A stretch of DNA of 64,000 nt from Streptomyces griseoloalbus (GCA_014650015.1 BMUD01000002.1:186001-250000); one strand, 5' to 3'. Shown: positions 24,876 through 33,129, numbered from the stretch's first letter. Numbers and translations: made by a program. The notes: generated by a model from the sequence alone, not told the origin.

Positions 24876-26513
24876 ATGAGCTTCCCCGAACGCCCCTTCC
24901 CACGAGCGGCCGGCCTCGTCGCCGCCCTCCTGGGACTCCTCCTCCCGCTCCTCGCCCTCACCACTCCGGCCCATGCGGCACCCACCGGCTTCCGCGTCGA
25001 GAACGGCCGCCTCCTCGAGGCGTCCGGGAACGACTTCGTGATGCGCGGTGTCAATCACGCGCACACCTGGTACGCCGACCGGATCAGCTCACTGGCGCAC
25101 ATCAAGGCCAAGGGCGCCAACACCGTGCGCGTCGTCCTGTCCAGCGGCGACCGCTGGACCCGAAACGACGCCGCCGACGTGGCAGACGTCGTCGCGCAGT
25201 GCAAGCAGAACCGGCTGATCTGCGTCCTGGAGGTGCACGACACCACCGGCTACGGCGAGCAGAGCGGGGCGGTCACCCTCTCCCGCGCCGCCGACTACTG
25301 GATCGGCGTCCACAGCGCGCTGGCCGGCCAGGAGGACCACGTCATCGTCAACATCGGCAACGAGCCGTACGGGAACACCAATTACACGAACTGGACGGCC
25401 GACACCAAGGCGGCGATCAAGAAGCTGCGAGACGCCGGGTTCGACCACACCCTGATGGTCGACGCCCCGAACTGGGGCCAGGACTGGGCGTTCACCATGC
25501 GCGACAACGCGGCCTCGGTCTTCGCCGCCGACCCGGACGCCAACACGGTCTTCTCCATCCACATGTACGGAGTGTTCGACACCGCCGCCGAGATCAGCGA
25601 CTACCTCGGCCGCTTCGTCGCCGCGAGACTCCCCATCGTGGTCGGGGAGTTCGGCCACGACCACTCCGACGGCAACCCCGACGAGAACACCATCCTGGCC
25701 GTCACCCAGCAGCTCCGCCTCGGCTACCTCGGCTGGTCCTGGAGCGGCAACGGCGGCGGGGTCGAGTACCTGGACATGGTCACGAACTTCGACCCGAACC
25801 AGCTGACCAGCTGGGGCGAGCGCCTCTTCAACGGCGCCAACGGCATCGCCGCCACGTCCGAGGAAGCCGCGATCTACGGATCCGGCTCCGGCGGCGACAC
25901 CACCGCCCCGACCGCTCCGGGCACCCCGGCCGCCTCGGCGGTGACCGCCTCGTCCGCCACGCTCACCTGGGGTGCCGCCACCGACGCGAACGGCGTCACG
26001 GGCTACGACGTCGTGCGGATCAGCGGTGGCACGGAGACCGTCGCCACCACGACGACCGGCACCTCCGCCACCGTCACCGGACTCACCGCGGCCACCTCCT
26101 ACACCTTCGCCGTCTACGCCCGGGACGCCGCCGGCAACCGCTCGCAGCGCTCCGCCACGGTGACCGTCACCACGCCCTCCGGCGGAACGACGGGGGCCTG
26201 TGAGGTCGGCTACCGGGTGACCGGCGAATGGCCGGGCGGCTTCCAGGGCGAGGTCACGGTCCGCAACACCGGAAGCTCGGCGGTCAACGGGTGGACGCTG
26301 CGCTGGAGCTTCCCCGCCGGCCAGCGCATCACCAACATGTGGGGTGGCACGCCGGCCCAGAGCGGTTCCGAGGTCAGCGTCACCTCCGCCTCGTACACCG
26401 CGGCGATCCCCGCGTCCGGCTCGGTGACCCTCGGCTTCACGGGCACGCGGACCGGCACGAACCCCAGCCCCACGGCGTTCAGTCTCAACGGCGCGGACTG
26501 CTCCGTGGCCTGA
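24876..26513 (+). CDS. Secreted GH5 beta-mannanase with FN3 and CBM2
   Basis: A 545-residue secreted endo-beta-1,4-mannanase-type enzyme. The signal peptide ends near TTPAHA (residue 35). The GH5 barrel (about 36-330) starts TGFRVENGRLLEASGNDFV and has MRGVNHAHTWYADR. The acid/base Glu is in VNIGNEPYGN, and the nucleophile Glu is in PIVVGEFGHDHSDGNP. A fibronectin type III module follows (about 345-430, APTAPGTPAASAVTASSATL), then a C-terminal CBM2 (about 440-545, CEVGYRVTGEWPGGFQGEV). The opening and VLEVHDTTGYGEQSGA segments resemble Streptomyces ManA (GH5_8) more than cellulases. It probably shares the CebR-controlled transcript of the esterase. Confidence 0.9.
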   Translation: MSFPERPFPRAAGLVAALLGLLLPLLALTTPAHAAPTGFRVENGRLLEASGNDFVMRGVNHAHTWYADRISSLAHIKAKGANTVRVVLSSGDRWTRNDAADVADVVAQCKQNRLICVLEVHDTTGYGEQSGAVTLSRAADYWIGVHSALAGQEDHVIVNIGNEPYGNTNYTNWTADTKAAIKKLRDAGFDHTLMVDAPNWGQDWAFTMRDNAASVFAADPDANTVFSIHMYGVFDTAAEISDYLGRFVAARLPIVVGEFGHDHSDGNPDENTILAVTQQLRLGYLGWSWSGNGGGVEYLDMVTNFDPNQLTSWGERLFNGANGIAATSEEAAIYGSGSGGDTTAPTAPGTPAASAVTASSATLTWGAATDANGVTGYDVVRISGGTETVATTTTGTSATVTGLTAATSYTFAVYARDAAGNRSQRSATVTVTTPSGGTTGACEVGYRVTGEWPGGFQGEVTVRNTGSSAVNGWTLRWSFPAGQRITNMWGGTPAQSGSEVSVTSASYTAAIPASGSVTLGFTGTRTGTNPSPTAFSLNGADCSVA

Positions 26514-26520
26514 CGGACGT

Positions 26521-26554
26521 GCTGCCCGGAAGGTCCCTCCCCCTTCCGGGCAGC
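26521..26554. terminator. Bidirectional hairpin terminator
   Basis: Thirteen-base perfect arms GCTGCCCGGAAGG/CCTTCCGGGCAGC around an 8-base loop. It sits between the mannanase stop and the convergent sortase stop and can serve both. Confidence 0.85.
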
Positions 26555-26566
26555 CACCCGGCCGGG

Positions 26567-27298
26567 TCAGACGAGATGGGCGAAGACCACCAGGTTCTCG
26601 GTGTAGTCCTTGGCGGCACGGTCGTAGTCCCCCGCGCAGGTGATGAGCCGGACCTGGGCGTCGGGGGTGTCGGCGTACACGCGCGCGTCGGGGAAGTCGT
26701 CCTTGTCGTACGACTCCGTCTCGTCCACCACGAACGTCGCCTTGCTGCCGTCCTCGCGCAGCACCCGGAACCGGTCCCCCTTCTTCAGTTCGCTCAGGCG
26801 CGCGAACACGGCCGGGGACGTCGCCGTGTCCACGTGCCCGGCGATGATCGACGTACCGCGTTCGCCCGGGGAGACGCCCTTGGCGTACCAGCCGACCAGG
26901 TTGGTGTTGTGGGCCGGCGGCGGCTCGAGCTGGCCCTTGCCGTTGATGGCGAGATCGGTGAAGGGAGCGTCGACGTCGATGGCGGGGATGAGGAGCCGGG
27001 TCGGCTCGGACCGCGGCAACCGCTTGGCCGCCGGCTCACGGGCAGCCGGCTCACGGGGAGCGGGCTCACCGGCGGCAGGCCGGTCGCTCGCGGCGGGGCC
27101 GGACGGCGCCGTGGACACCGCGGGGGGCGCGTGCGGTCCGTGGGCGTCGTCCGGGGGATCCTCGGTTCCGCCCAGCAAGGTCGTGGCCAGCACCAGGCCG
27201 ACCCCGCTCCAGAAGACGGCCGTCATGACGGCGCGCAGTCTCCGCCTCAGCGGTGACGCCGGATCGGTTTCGAGGGGGGTGGGGGGACTGGCCGGCAT
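26567..27298 (-). CDS. Class F sortase
   Basis: A 243-residue membrane-anchored transpeptidase. One membrane helix lies at about residues 25-43 (MTAVFWSGVGLVLATTLLG), then a Pro/Ala-rich linker with EPAPREPAAREPAAK repeats. The sortase barrel (about 100-243) has LLIPAIDVDAPFTDLAI, catalytic His in IIAGHVDTATSP and catalytic Cys in VRLITCAGDYDR. The Arg usual after the Cys is not in its standard place; DRAAKDYTENLVVFA offers only an earlier Arg. The class is typical of high-GC actinobacteria and its targets are poorly known. It lies 117 bases after a secreted repeat protein on the same strand, a plausible substrate. Confidence 0.9.
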   Translation of the reverse strand: MPASPPTPLETDPASPLRRRLRAVMTAVFWSGVGLVLATTLLGGTEDPPDDAHGPHAPPAVSTAPSGPAASDRPAAGEPAPREPAAREPAAKRLPRSEPTRLLIPAIDVDAPFTDLAINGKGQLEPPPAHNTNLVGWYAKGVSPGERGTSIIAGHVDTATSPAVFARLSELKKGDRFRVLREDGSKATFVVDETESYDKDDFPDARVYADTPDAQVRLITCAGDYDRAAKDYTENLVVFAHLV

Positions 27299-27415
27299 CG
27301 GGGAACCACCTCATTCGGGCACGGCAGCGGGTAAGACACGCGGCAGAGCGGGCGGGGCCGCCGGGACGCGCGAAGCGCGTACGACGGCCCCGGCCGCTAT
27401 GACGCCGGGCATGGC

Positions 27416-28093
27416 TCAGGCCACGTCCCCGGAGACCTTCTTGCGGCGCAGCGCGTACGCACCGGTGCCGAGGACCGCGAGTGCGGCCAGACCGCCGGCC
27501 GTGACACCGGGGTCGGCGAGACCGCCGCCGCCGGTGTGCATCCCGCCGCGCGGCTTCTCGTGCTTCCACTCCTTGCCCTGCTTGCCGCTCCAGGACTCCT
27601 CGCTCTCGGAGTCGCCCTTGTCCTTGTAGGTCTCGGGGTCGTACTTCGGGTCCTTGGCGGTGCCCCAGTCCTCCTCGCTCACGGCGGCAAGAGCCCCGCC
27701 GCCCGTGTGCATCCCACCGTGCGGCTTGTCTTGCTTGCTGTCCTTGTCGTGCTTGCTGTCCTTGTCGTGCTCCTTGTCGGCGGTGCCCCAGTCCTCCTCG
27801 CTCACGGCGGCAAGAGCCCCGCCGCCCGTGTGCATTCCGCCGTACGGCTTGTCGTGCTTGCCGTCCTTGTCGTGCTCCTTGCTGTAGGAAGAGTCCTGCT
27901 CCTTGCTGTAGGAAGAGTCCTCCTCCTTGCTGGAAGAGTCCTCCTCCTTGCTGGAAGTAGAGTCGTGCTCCTTGCTGTAGGAAGAGTCGTCGTGGCCCCC
28001 GTCACCCGTGTGGTCGGCGTAGGCTGCGGGCGCGGCGATGGCGAGGGCCGCCGTGGCCGTTGCGGTGGCGAGCACCATGCGGGCAGAACGCAT
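27416..28093 (-). CDS. Secreted repetitive wall-associated protein with C-terminal membrane anchor
   Basis: A 225-residue exported protein. The signal peptide is MRSARMVLATATATAALAIA to about residue 26. Residues 27-70 are low-complexity SSYSKEHD/SSKEED repeats, strongly charged. Three copies of KPxGGMHTGGGxLA follow, two of them extended by AVSEEDWGTA. The C-terminus has a hydrophobic helix (VTAGGLAALAVLGTGAYAL) and the basic tail RRKK, the layout of sortase substrates, but no LPxTG is present. ATG 28093 is chosen for GAAGGA upstream and a clean signal peptide. The adjacent class F sortase suggests covalent anchoring or processing. Copy number of the internal unit probably varies by recombination. 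Confidence 0.85.
   Translation of the reverse strand: MRSARMVLATATATAALAIAAPAAYADHTGDGGHDDSSYSKEHDSTSSKEEDSSSKEEDSSYSKEQDSSYSKEHDKDGKHDKPYGGMHTGGGALAAVSEEDWGTADKEHDKDSKHDKDSKQDKPHGGMHTGGGALAAVSEEDWGTAKDPKYDPETYKDKGDSESEESWSGKQGKEWKHEKPRGGMHTGGGGLADPGVTAGGLAALAVLGTGAYALRRKKVSGDVA
27656..27835. repeat. 57-bp exact direct repeat inside the wall-protein gene
   Basis: Bases 27656-27712 and 27779-27835 are identical and 123 bases (41 codons) apart, so gain or loss keeps the frame. A third, diverged copy lies at about 27518-27570. Shorter repeats based on CTCCTTGCTG fill 27890-27985. Confidence 0.88.
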
Positions 28094-28355
28094 CTGAGAG
28101 TCCTTCCGCAGGAGACCGAGCAGCTGACTCCGCGTCAGCACGGTTGTCCCGTTCTCCGGCATGATCCACCGTTAGTCATGTCGGCCGGTCCCACCATCCG
28201 GGACGTTCACACGGGTTAACGCGGCCACTCCCGCGGAGACGCCCCGGCCTCCCCGCCGCGACTCCCGCCACCGCTCCCGACCCCCGCCCGCCACCACCCC
28301 GCTCCCGCCCTCCGGCGCCCTTGCCCCGGGCTCCGTGCCCACCTAGCCTCACTTT

Positions 28356-29558
28356 GTGTCGCTGATAAACAAAACCCGTTCGCACAGTGTGGTGCCGGGT
28401 CCCGACCTCGTCCGACTCCGTCTCGCCCTGACCGCCTTCTTCGCCCTCGACGGCTTCGTCTTCGCCGGCTGGGTCGTCCGCATCCCGGCCATCAAGGAAC
28501 AGACCGGCGCCTCCGCGAGCACCCTGGGCCTCGCCCTGCTCGGCGTCTCCGCCGGGGCCGTCATCACCATGACGCTCACCGGCCGCCTGTGCCGCCGCTA
28601 CGGCAGTCACCTCGTCACCGTCGTCTGCGCGGTCCTGCTCTGCCTCGGCGTCGGCCTGCCGCCGCTGACCCATTCGGTGCTCGCGCTCGGCGCCGTCCTG
28701 CTGCTGTTCGGCGCGGCGTACGGCGGCATCAACGTCGCCTTCAACAGCGCCGCCGTCGATCTCGTGGCCGCGCTGAAGCGGCCCGTCATGCCCAGCTTCC
28801 ACGCCGCGTTCAGTCTGGGCGGCATGATCGGCGCGGGCCTGGGCGCCCTGGTCGCCGGCTCCCTGTCACCGACCCGGCACCTGTGGGGGCTGGCCGTCGT
28901 CGGTCTGCTGGTCACGGCCGTGGCGGGGCGGGTGCTCATGCGGTGCGAGCCGCTGACGCCGGCGGACGGGCGGAGGAGGCCCGAGCAGGGCGCCCCGCGC
29001 CGGCTGGACCGCCGCACCCGCGCGCTGGTGATCGTCTTCGGACTCATCGCGCTGTGCACCGCGTACGGCGAAGGGGCGCTGGCCGACTGGGGTGCGCTCC
29101 ATCTCGAGCAGGACCTCGGCGCCTCGCCGGGCGCGGCGGCCGTCGGGTACTCGTGTTTCGCGCTCGCCATGACGATCGGGCGGCTCACCGGTACGACGCT
29201 GCTCGAACGGCTCGGCCGGACCCGCACCGTGCTCGCGGGCGGCTCCACCGCGGCGGCCGGAATGCTGCTCGGCGCGCTCGCGCCCTCCCTGTGGGCGGCC
29301 CTGCTCGGCTACGCGATCACCGGCATCGGCCTGGCCAACCTCTTCCCCGTGGCCGTCGAGCGGGCGGGCGCCCTCGCGGGCCCCGGCGGGGTGGCGACCG
29401 CCTCCACCCTGGGATACGGCGGCATGCTGCTCGGACCGCCCGCGATCGGATTCATGGCGGACTTGTTCAGTCTCCCGGCCGCCCTGACCAGCGTGGCGGT
29501 GCTGGCCGCACTGGCCACGCTCATCGGCTTCGCGACGCGCCATGTGAACGCCGACTGA
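28356..29558 (+). CDS. MFS transporter
   Basis: A 400-residue 12-helix transporter. The first helix is RLRLALTAFFALDGFVFAGW, and the loop 2-3 motif reads GRLCRRYGSHLV. Segments FGAAYGGINVAFNSAAVDL and MPSFHAAFSLGGMIGAGLGA resemble the FucP/YbjJ-like branch. A basic central loop (RRRPEQGAPRRLDRRTR) divides the halves. Substrate unknown; sugars or drugs are both possible. It starts at GTG 28356 with TAGCCT just 6 bases upstream and no ribosome-binding site, so a leaderless transcript is likely. It stands alone. Confidence 0.9.
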   Translation: MSLINKTRSHSVVPGPDLVRLRLALTAFFALDGFVFAGWVVRIPAIKEQTGASASTLGLALLGVSAGAVITMTLTGRLCRRYGSHLVTVVCAVLLCLGVGLPPLTHSVLALGAVLLLFGAAYGGINVAFNSAAVDLVAALKRPVMPSFHAAFSLGGMIGAGLGALVAGSLSPTRHLWGLAVVGLLVTAVAGRVLMRCEPLTPADGRRRPEQGAPRRLDRRTRALVIVFGLIALCTAYGEGALADWGALHLEQDLGASPGAAAVGYSCFALAMTIGRLTGTTLLERLGRTRTVLAGGSTAAAGMLLGALAPSLWAALLGYAITGIGLANLFPVAVERAGALAGPGGVATASTLGYGGMLLGPPAIGFMADLFSLPAALTSVAVLAALATLIGFATRHVNAD

Positions 29559-29697
29559 GGAAGTCCCCGTCCGCGCGGTCTCCCCCGTTTCCCGGGATCA
29601 CCGGATCAATGGTCCGAGGTCGGGGTACCCGGAGTCGCGCGTCCGCCGGTCCGTCGTCGGCGGGCGCGGCAACCGCCCCCGGAACCTGGGAGAGACC

Positions 29698-30576
29698 GTG
29701 ACCGAGCAGCAGAACCCCGCCGAGCGGCATCCGACGCCCGATTTCCCGTCCCAGGACCAGCCGCATCCCGGCTGGACCGGTCCCATGGATCCGCCGCCGG
29801 ACCACGGCGAGGACAGCTACCGGGGCAGCGGGCGGCTGGCGGACCGCAAGGCCGTGATCACCGGTGGGGACTCCGGGATCGGACGGGCGGTCGCCCTGGC
29901 GTTCGCCCGTGAGGGGGCCGACGTGGTCTTCACGCACCTGGACAGCGAGAAGGACGACGCCGCCGAGACCGTGCGGTGGGTGGAGGAGGCCGGCCGGCGG
30001 GCCGTGCCCGTCGAGTGCGACGTGCGGGAGGAGGAGAACTGCCGGGCGCTGGTCGACCGCGCGGTCTCCGAGTTCGGCCGGATCGACATCCTGGTGAACA
30101 ACGCGGCGTACCAGATGTCGCAGCCCGACGGCATCGAGGCGATCTCCACCGAGCAGTTCGACCGGGTGATGCGCACCAACCTGTACGGCATGTTCTGGCT
30201 GTGCAAGCTGGCCCTGCCGCACATGCCGGAAGGCGGCAGCATCATCAACTCGACGTCCGTCCAGGCCTACAAGCCGAGCCCGCACCTGCTGGACTACGCG
30301 ACCACGAAGGGCGCCATCGTCACGTTCACCCAGGGGCTGGCGCAGATGCTGATCGAGCGGGGCATCCGGGTCAACGCGGTGGCGCCGGGCCCGGTGTGGA
30401 CGCCGCTGATCCCGGCGACCCTGCCGGACACCCAGGAGTTCGGCAAGCAGGCGCCCATCGGGCGGCCGGCCCAGCCGGCCGAGATGGCGCCGGCGTACGT
30501 CTTCCTCGCCTCCCAGGAGGCGTCGTACATCACCGCCGAGATCGTGAACGCGACGGGCGGGACCCCGCTGCCGTAG
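29698..30576 (+). CDS. SDR family oxidoreductase (YghA/YhdG-like)
   Basis: A 292-residue short-chain dehydrogenase with a long polar N-terminal arm (about 45 residues, rich in Pro/Gln/His) typical of the general-stress YghA/YhdG subgroup. The cofactor motif is VITGGDSGIGRAVALAFARE. Asn in ILVNNAAYQM and the catalytic Ser/Tyr/Lys in INSTSVQAYKP and DYATTKGA are all present, so it should be active. NADP preference is suggested by no acidic residue after beta-2. The GTG at 29698 has GGGAGA upstream. The physiological substrate is unknown; relatives respond to ethanol or osmotic stress. Confidence 0.93.
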   Translation: MTEQQNPAERHPTPDFPSQDQPHPGWTGPMDPPPDHGEDSYRGSGRLADRKAVITGGDSGIGRAVALAFAREGADVVFTHLDSEKDDAAETVRWVEEAGRRAVPVECDVREEENCRALVDRAVSEFGRIDILVNNAAYQMSQPDGIEAISTEQFDRVMRTNLYGMFWLCKLALPHMPEGGSIINSTSVQAYKPSPHLLDYATTKGAIVTFTQGLAQMLIERGIRVNAVAPGPVWTPLIPATLPDTQEFGKQAPIGRPAQPAEMAPAYVFLASQEASYITAEIVNATGGTPLP

Positions 30577-30613
30577 GTCCGGGCGGGCGGTCCCGTACGG
30601 CACACTCCTGTGC

Positions 30614-31348
30614 ATGGACACTGCCTCGTTCCTGGAGATCCTGGAGACAGAGGGCCGGTTGCCGGCGGACGCCGCGGCGGAGGCCGGAATGAACGCCGTG
30701 GTCCCCGCCTGCCCGGGGTGGCGGACACGGGACCTCCTCCGGCACACCGGCGTGGTGCACCGGTGGGCCGCCGCCTTCGTCGCGGACCGGCACGTCGCGC
30801 CGCGCCCGATGGGCGGGCATCCCGAGCTGGACGGCGCCGAGCTCGTGGCCTGGTACCGCGACAGCCACCGCCGCCTGCTGGACACCCTGGCCGGCGCGGC
30901 ACCCGATGTGGAGTGCTTCACTTTTCTGCCCGGACCCCCCTCCGCGCTCGCGTTCTGGGCCCGCCGTCAGGCGCACGAGACGACCGTCCACCGGGTCGAC
31001 GCGGAGTCGGCCCGCGGGGGCGCGTCGGCCCCGATCGCCACGGAGTTCGCCGTGGACGGCGTCGACGAGCTGCTACGGGGCTTCCACGCACGGCCGAAGA
31101 GCCGGGTGCGCACCGAATCGCCCCGGGTCCTGCGGGTGCGCGTGAGCGACGCGGACGCGGCGTGGACCGTACGTCTGTCCCCGGAACCCCCGGTGACCAC
31201 ACGGGACGCGGATACGGAAGCGGAGTGCGAACTGGCCGGACCGGCCGAGGAGGTGTATCTCGCACTGTGGAACCGGCGGCCGGTCCCGGCGATGTCGGGC
31301 GATCCGGTACTCGCCACGCTCTGGCGGAACACTTCCGCCGTGATCTGA
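30614..31348 (+). CDS. Mycothiol-dependent maleylpyruvate isomerase-family protein
   Basis: A 244-residue protein of the MDMPI/DinB_2-like fold. The N-terminal four-helix bundle carries the metal-binding pattern: PGWRTRDLLRHTGVVHRWA, VAWYRDSHRRLL and ARRQAHETTVHRVDAE, in which His and Glu ligate zinc in relatives. The C-terminal domain (about 150-244) ends in the typical LALWNRRP. Such enzymes use mycothiol for isomerisation or detoxification. Neither the aromatic pathway nor mycothiol synthesis genes are adjacent, so a detoxifying role is inferred from family only. ATG 30614 has no strong ribosome-binding site. Confidence 0.88.
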   Translation: MDTASFLEILETEGRLPADAAAEAGMNAVVPACPGWRTRDLLRHTGVVHRWAAAFVADRHVAPRPMGGHPELDGAELVAWYRDSHRRLLDTLAGAAPDVECFTFLPGPPSALAFWARRQAHETTVHRVDAESARGGASAPIATEFAVDGVDELLRGFHARPKSRVRTESPRVLRVRVSDADAAWTVRLSPEPPVTTRDADTEAECELAGPAEEVYLALWNRRPVPAMSGDPVLATLWRNTSAVI

Positions 31349-31372
31349 GGCTGCGCACGGCAAGCGCTCGGT

Positions 31373-31429
31373 ATCGCGCGGGGATCGCTCAGCAGGCGCG
31401 AAGAGATCGCACGGGATCGCGCGGGGATC
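31373..31429. repeat. 14-bp direct repeat
   Basis: ATCGCGCGGGGATC occurs at 31373-31386 and 31416-31429, in the gap between the convergent MDMPI and MarR genes. Significance unknown. Confidence 0.7.
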
Positions 31430-31460
31430 ACACAGGGATGCGAGGCCCCGGCCCGGCTGC

Positions 31461-31853
31461 TCAGCCGTCGGAGAGCATCCGGGCCAGCACCGCGCGCTGC
31501 ACCGGCAGCACTCCGCCGTGCAGCACGCGCCCCTTCTCCGAGAGCGACACCCGGACCCCCCGCCGGTCCTCCGGGCACATCCGGCGCTCGACCAGGCCCT
31601 CCTTCTCCAGCCGGGCGAGCAGCCGGGACAGCGCGCTCTGGCTCAGATGGATGCGCTCGGAGATCTCCTGGACGCGGTAGGAGAAGTCGCCCGATCCGGC
31701 GTTCTGCGCGAGGATGTCGAGAACCTCGAAGTCGCTGGCGCACAACCCGTGTTCATGCAGGGCGCGGTCGATCTCGCATTGGGTGCGCGCATGCAGGGCG
31801 AGCACGTCACGCCACCGTTCCACGAGCGCCTGTTCGGCCTGCTTCGCCGCCAT
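31461..31853 (-). CDS. MarR family transcriptional regulator
   Basis: A 130-residue winged-helix regulator. The fold is visible as ASDFEVLDILAQNAGSGDFS, the recognition helix region RIHLSQSALSRLLARLEKEG, and the wing LVERRMCPEDRRGVRVSLSE. MarR proteins usually repress a divergent exporter or enzyme gene and respond to phenolic or similar ligands. ATG 31853 is preferred by comparison with family starts; ATG 31883 is in frame and may be leaderless. Two palindromic half-sites lie just upstream, but the divergent transporter gene they should control is only a remnant. Confidence 0.9.
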   Translation of the reverse strand: MAAKQAEQALVERWRDVLALHARTQCEIDRALHEHGLCASDFEVLDILAQNAGSGDFSYRVQEISERIHLSQSALSRLLARLEKEGLVERRMCPEDRRGVRVSLSEKGRVLHGGVLPVQRAVLARMLSDG

Positions 31854-31890
31854 GGGCGCACCGTAGCAGAGAACCGAGTTCATTGCACCG

Positions 31891-31916
31891 GCATTAAATG
31901 CACCCGCATTTTATGC
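31891..31916. promoter_or_regulatory. Pair of MarR-type operators
   Basis: GCATTAAATGC (31891-31901, perfect around a central A) and GCATTTTATGC (31906-31916, GCAT/ATGC arms) are spaced 15 bases apart in an A+T-rich island. Their position between marR and the remnant transporter start fits MarR binding on one face of the helix. Confidence 0.6.
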
Positions 31917-31939
31917 ATGCGCCTGCAAATCTCCCGGCC

Positions 31940-32002
31940 ATGACCGCTCCGCTCACCACCTCCGTGCCCGACGGGCACTGGATCCCCCGGTTGTGGGGCA
32001 CC
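31940..32002 (+). pseudogene. Remnant of an MFS transporter gene, N-terminus only
   Basis: The frame from ATG 31940 reads MTAPLTTSVPDGHWIPRLWG, which resembles the N-terminus of MFS exporters encoded opposite MarR genes in Streptomyces. After this point the sequence is Cys/Arg/Trp-rich with no hydrophobic helices, so the rest of the transporter is absent. The frame stays open to 32503 by chance and runs into the DUF6332 gene. Recognition of the N-terminus is from memory of the family, so confidence is moderate. Bases 32003-32218 hold nothing else I recognise. Confidence 0.55.
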
Positions 32003-32218
32003 CGACCGGCCTGCTCCGCACGCTCACGGGACTGCGCGGCGACCGCCGCGGGGGCGGGTCCGTGGTCGTGGCCAGGTCGCCTGTGCCGCGGATGGAGGCG
32101 GAGCGCGTCGGCGCCCGCGACTGGGGAGTGTCTCCCCCCGAGTGCGCCCGGCGGGTTGCTTGCCCGCCGGGCGCACGCCTGTTTGACTCCCGGTGTGACC
32201 GAATGCAAGGGGGCGGGC

Positions 32219-32503
32219 GTGACGGGTTACGGAGGGCGCAGGACTCAGGCCGAGCGGGACGCGATCACCGTCGAGATCGGGTACGCGCTGTGCAGCGCGG
32301 TCTTCGCCGCGGCGGTCGTCCTCGGGGCGGTGGCGGGGCCGGCCCTCCTCTTCGAACTGCCGCCCGTCGTCGGGACATTGCTGCTCGGCACCGGGTCGGC
32401 GCTCGCGACGGTCCTGTTCGCCGTCCGCACGGTCGCCGTGCTGGTCCGGTTCCGGCGGGCCGGTCAGCCCAGCCAGCCCGGCCGCACCAATCCCGATTCG
32501 TAG
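32219..32503 (+). CDS. DUF6332 family membrane protein
   Basis: A 94-residue protein with a conserved head RRTQAERDAITVEIGYAL and two membrane helices (about 25-45, AVFAAAVVLGAVAGPALLF, and 52-72, VGTLLLGTGSALATVLFAV). This is the Streptomyces-specific DUF6332 pattern. GTG 32219 has AAGGGGGC upstream. Its last 40 bases overlap the 3' end of the convergent response-regulator gene, which is unusual and may mean that the tail GQPSQPGRTNPDS is an extension caused by loss of an earlier stop. Function unknown. Confidence 0.72.
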   Translation: MTGYGGRRTQAERDAITVEIGYALCSAVFAAAVVLGAVAGPALLFELPPVVGTLLLGTGSALATVLFAVRTVAVLVRFRRAGQPSQPGRTNPDS

Positions 32504-33129
32504 GCCAGAACCACCAGTTGGGCCCGGTCGCGGGCGCCCAGTTTCACCATGGTGCGGCTGACGTGGGTCTTGGCGGTGAGCGGACTGACGACCAGGCGGC
32601 GGGCGATCTCCTCGTTGGACAGCCCGATGCCGACCAGGGCCATGACCTCCCGCTCCCGCTCGGTGAGCTCGGCCAGGGCGTCCGCCGCGGCCGGTTCCCT
32701 GGAACGGGCCGCGAACTCGGCGATCAGCCGGCGGGTCACCCCGGGCGAGAGCAGCGCGTCACCGTGGACCACCGCCCGCACCGCGCGCAGCAGTTCCTCC
32801 GGCTCGGTGTCCTTGACCAGGAAACCCGAGGCTCCCGAGCGGATCGCCTCGAAGACGTACTCGTCCAGCTCGAAGGTGGTGAGCATGACCACCTTCACGT
32901 CCCCCAGCTCCGCGTCCCCGGTGACCCGGCGGGTCGCGGCCAGGCCGTCGAGCGCGGGCATGCGGATGTCCATCAGCACGACGTCGGGCCGCAGTGCGCG
33001 GATCAGGCGCACGGCCTCCTCACCGTCGGACGCCTCCCCCGCCACCTCGATGTCCGGCTGAGCGTCCAGCAGCGCTCGGAATCCTGCCCGGACCAGTGAC
33101 TGGTCGTCGGCGAGCAGTACGCGGATCAC
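32464..33129 (-). CDS. NarL/LuxR-family response regulator
   Basis: A 221-residue regulator. The receiver domain shows LLADDQSLVRAGFRALL, phospho-acceptor Asp in VVLMDIRMPALDGL, Thr in VVMLTTFELDEYV and Lys in GFLVKDTEPEELL. The C-terminal LuxR helix-turn-helix is LTEREREVMALVGIGLSNEE followed by SPLTAKTHVSRTMVKLGARD. The GTG at 33129 overlaps the kinase stop by 4 bases, so sensor and regulator are co-translated. Targets are unknown; pairs of this type often control an adjacent ABC exporter, but none is present here. Confidence 0.95.
   Translation of the reverse strand: MIRVLLADDQSLVRAGFRALLDAQPDIEVAGEASDGEEAVRLIRALRPDVVLMDIRMPALDGLAATRRVTGDAELGDVKVVMLTTFELDEYVFEAIRSGASGFLVKDTEPEELLRAVRAVVHGDALLSPGVTRRLIAEFAARSREPAAADALAELTEREREVMALVGIGLSNEEIARRLVVSPLTAKTHVSRTMVKLGARDRAQLVVLAYESGLVRPGWLG

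Noticed and set aside
31940-32503. A single 188-residue gene joining the MFS-like start to DUF6332
   Set aside because: The middle is Cys/Trp/Arg-rich and not protein-like, and a good GTG start with ribosome-binding site exists at 32219.
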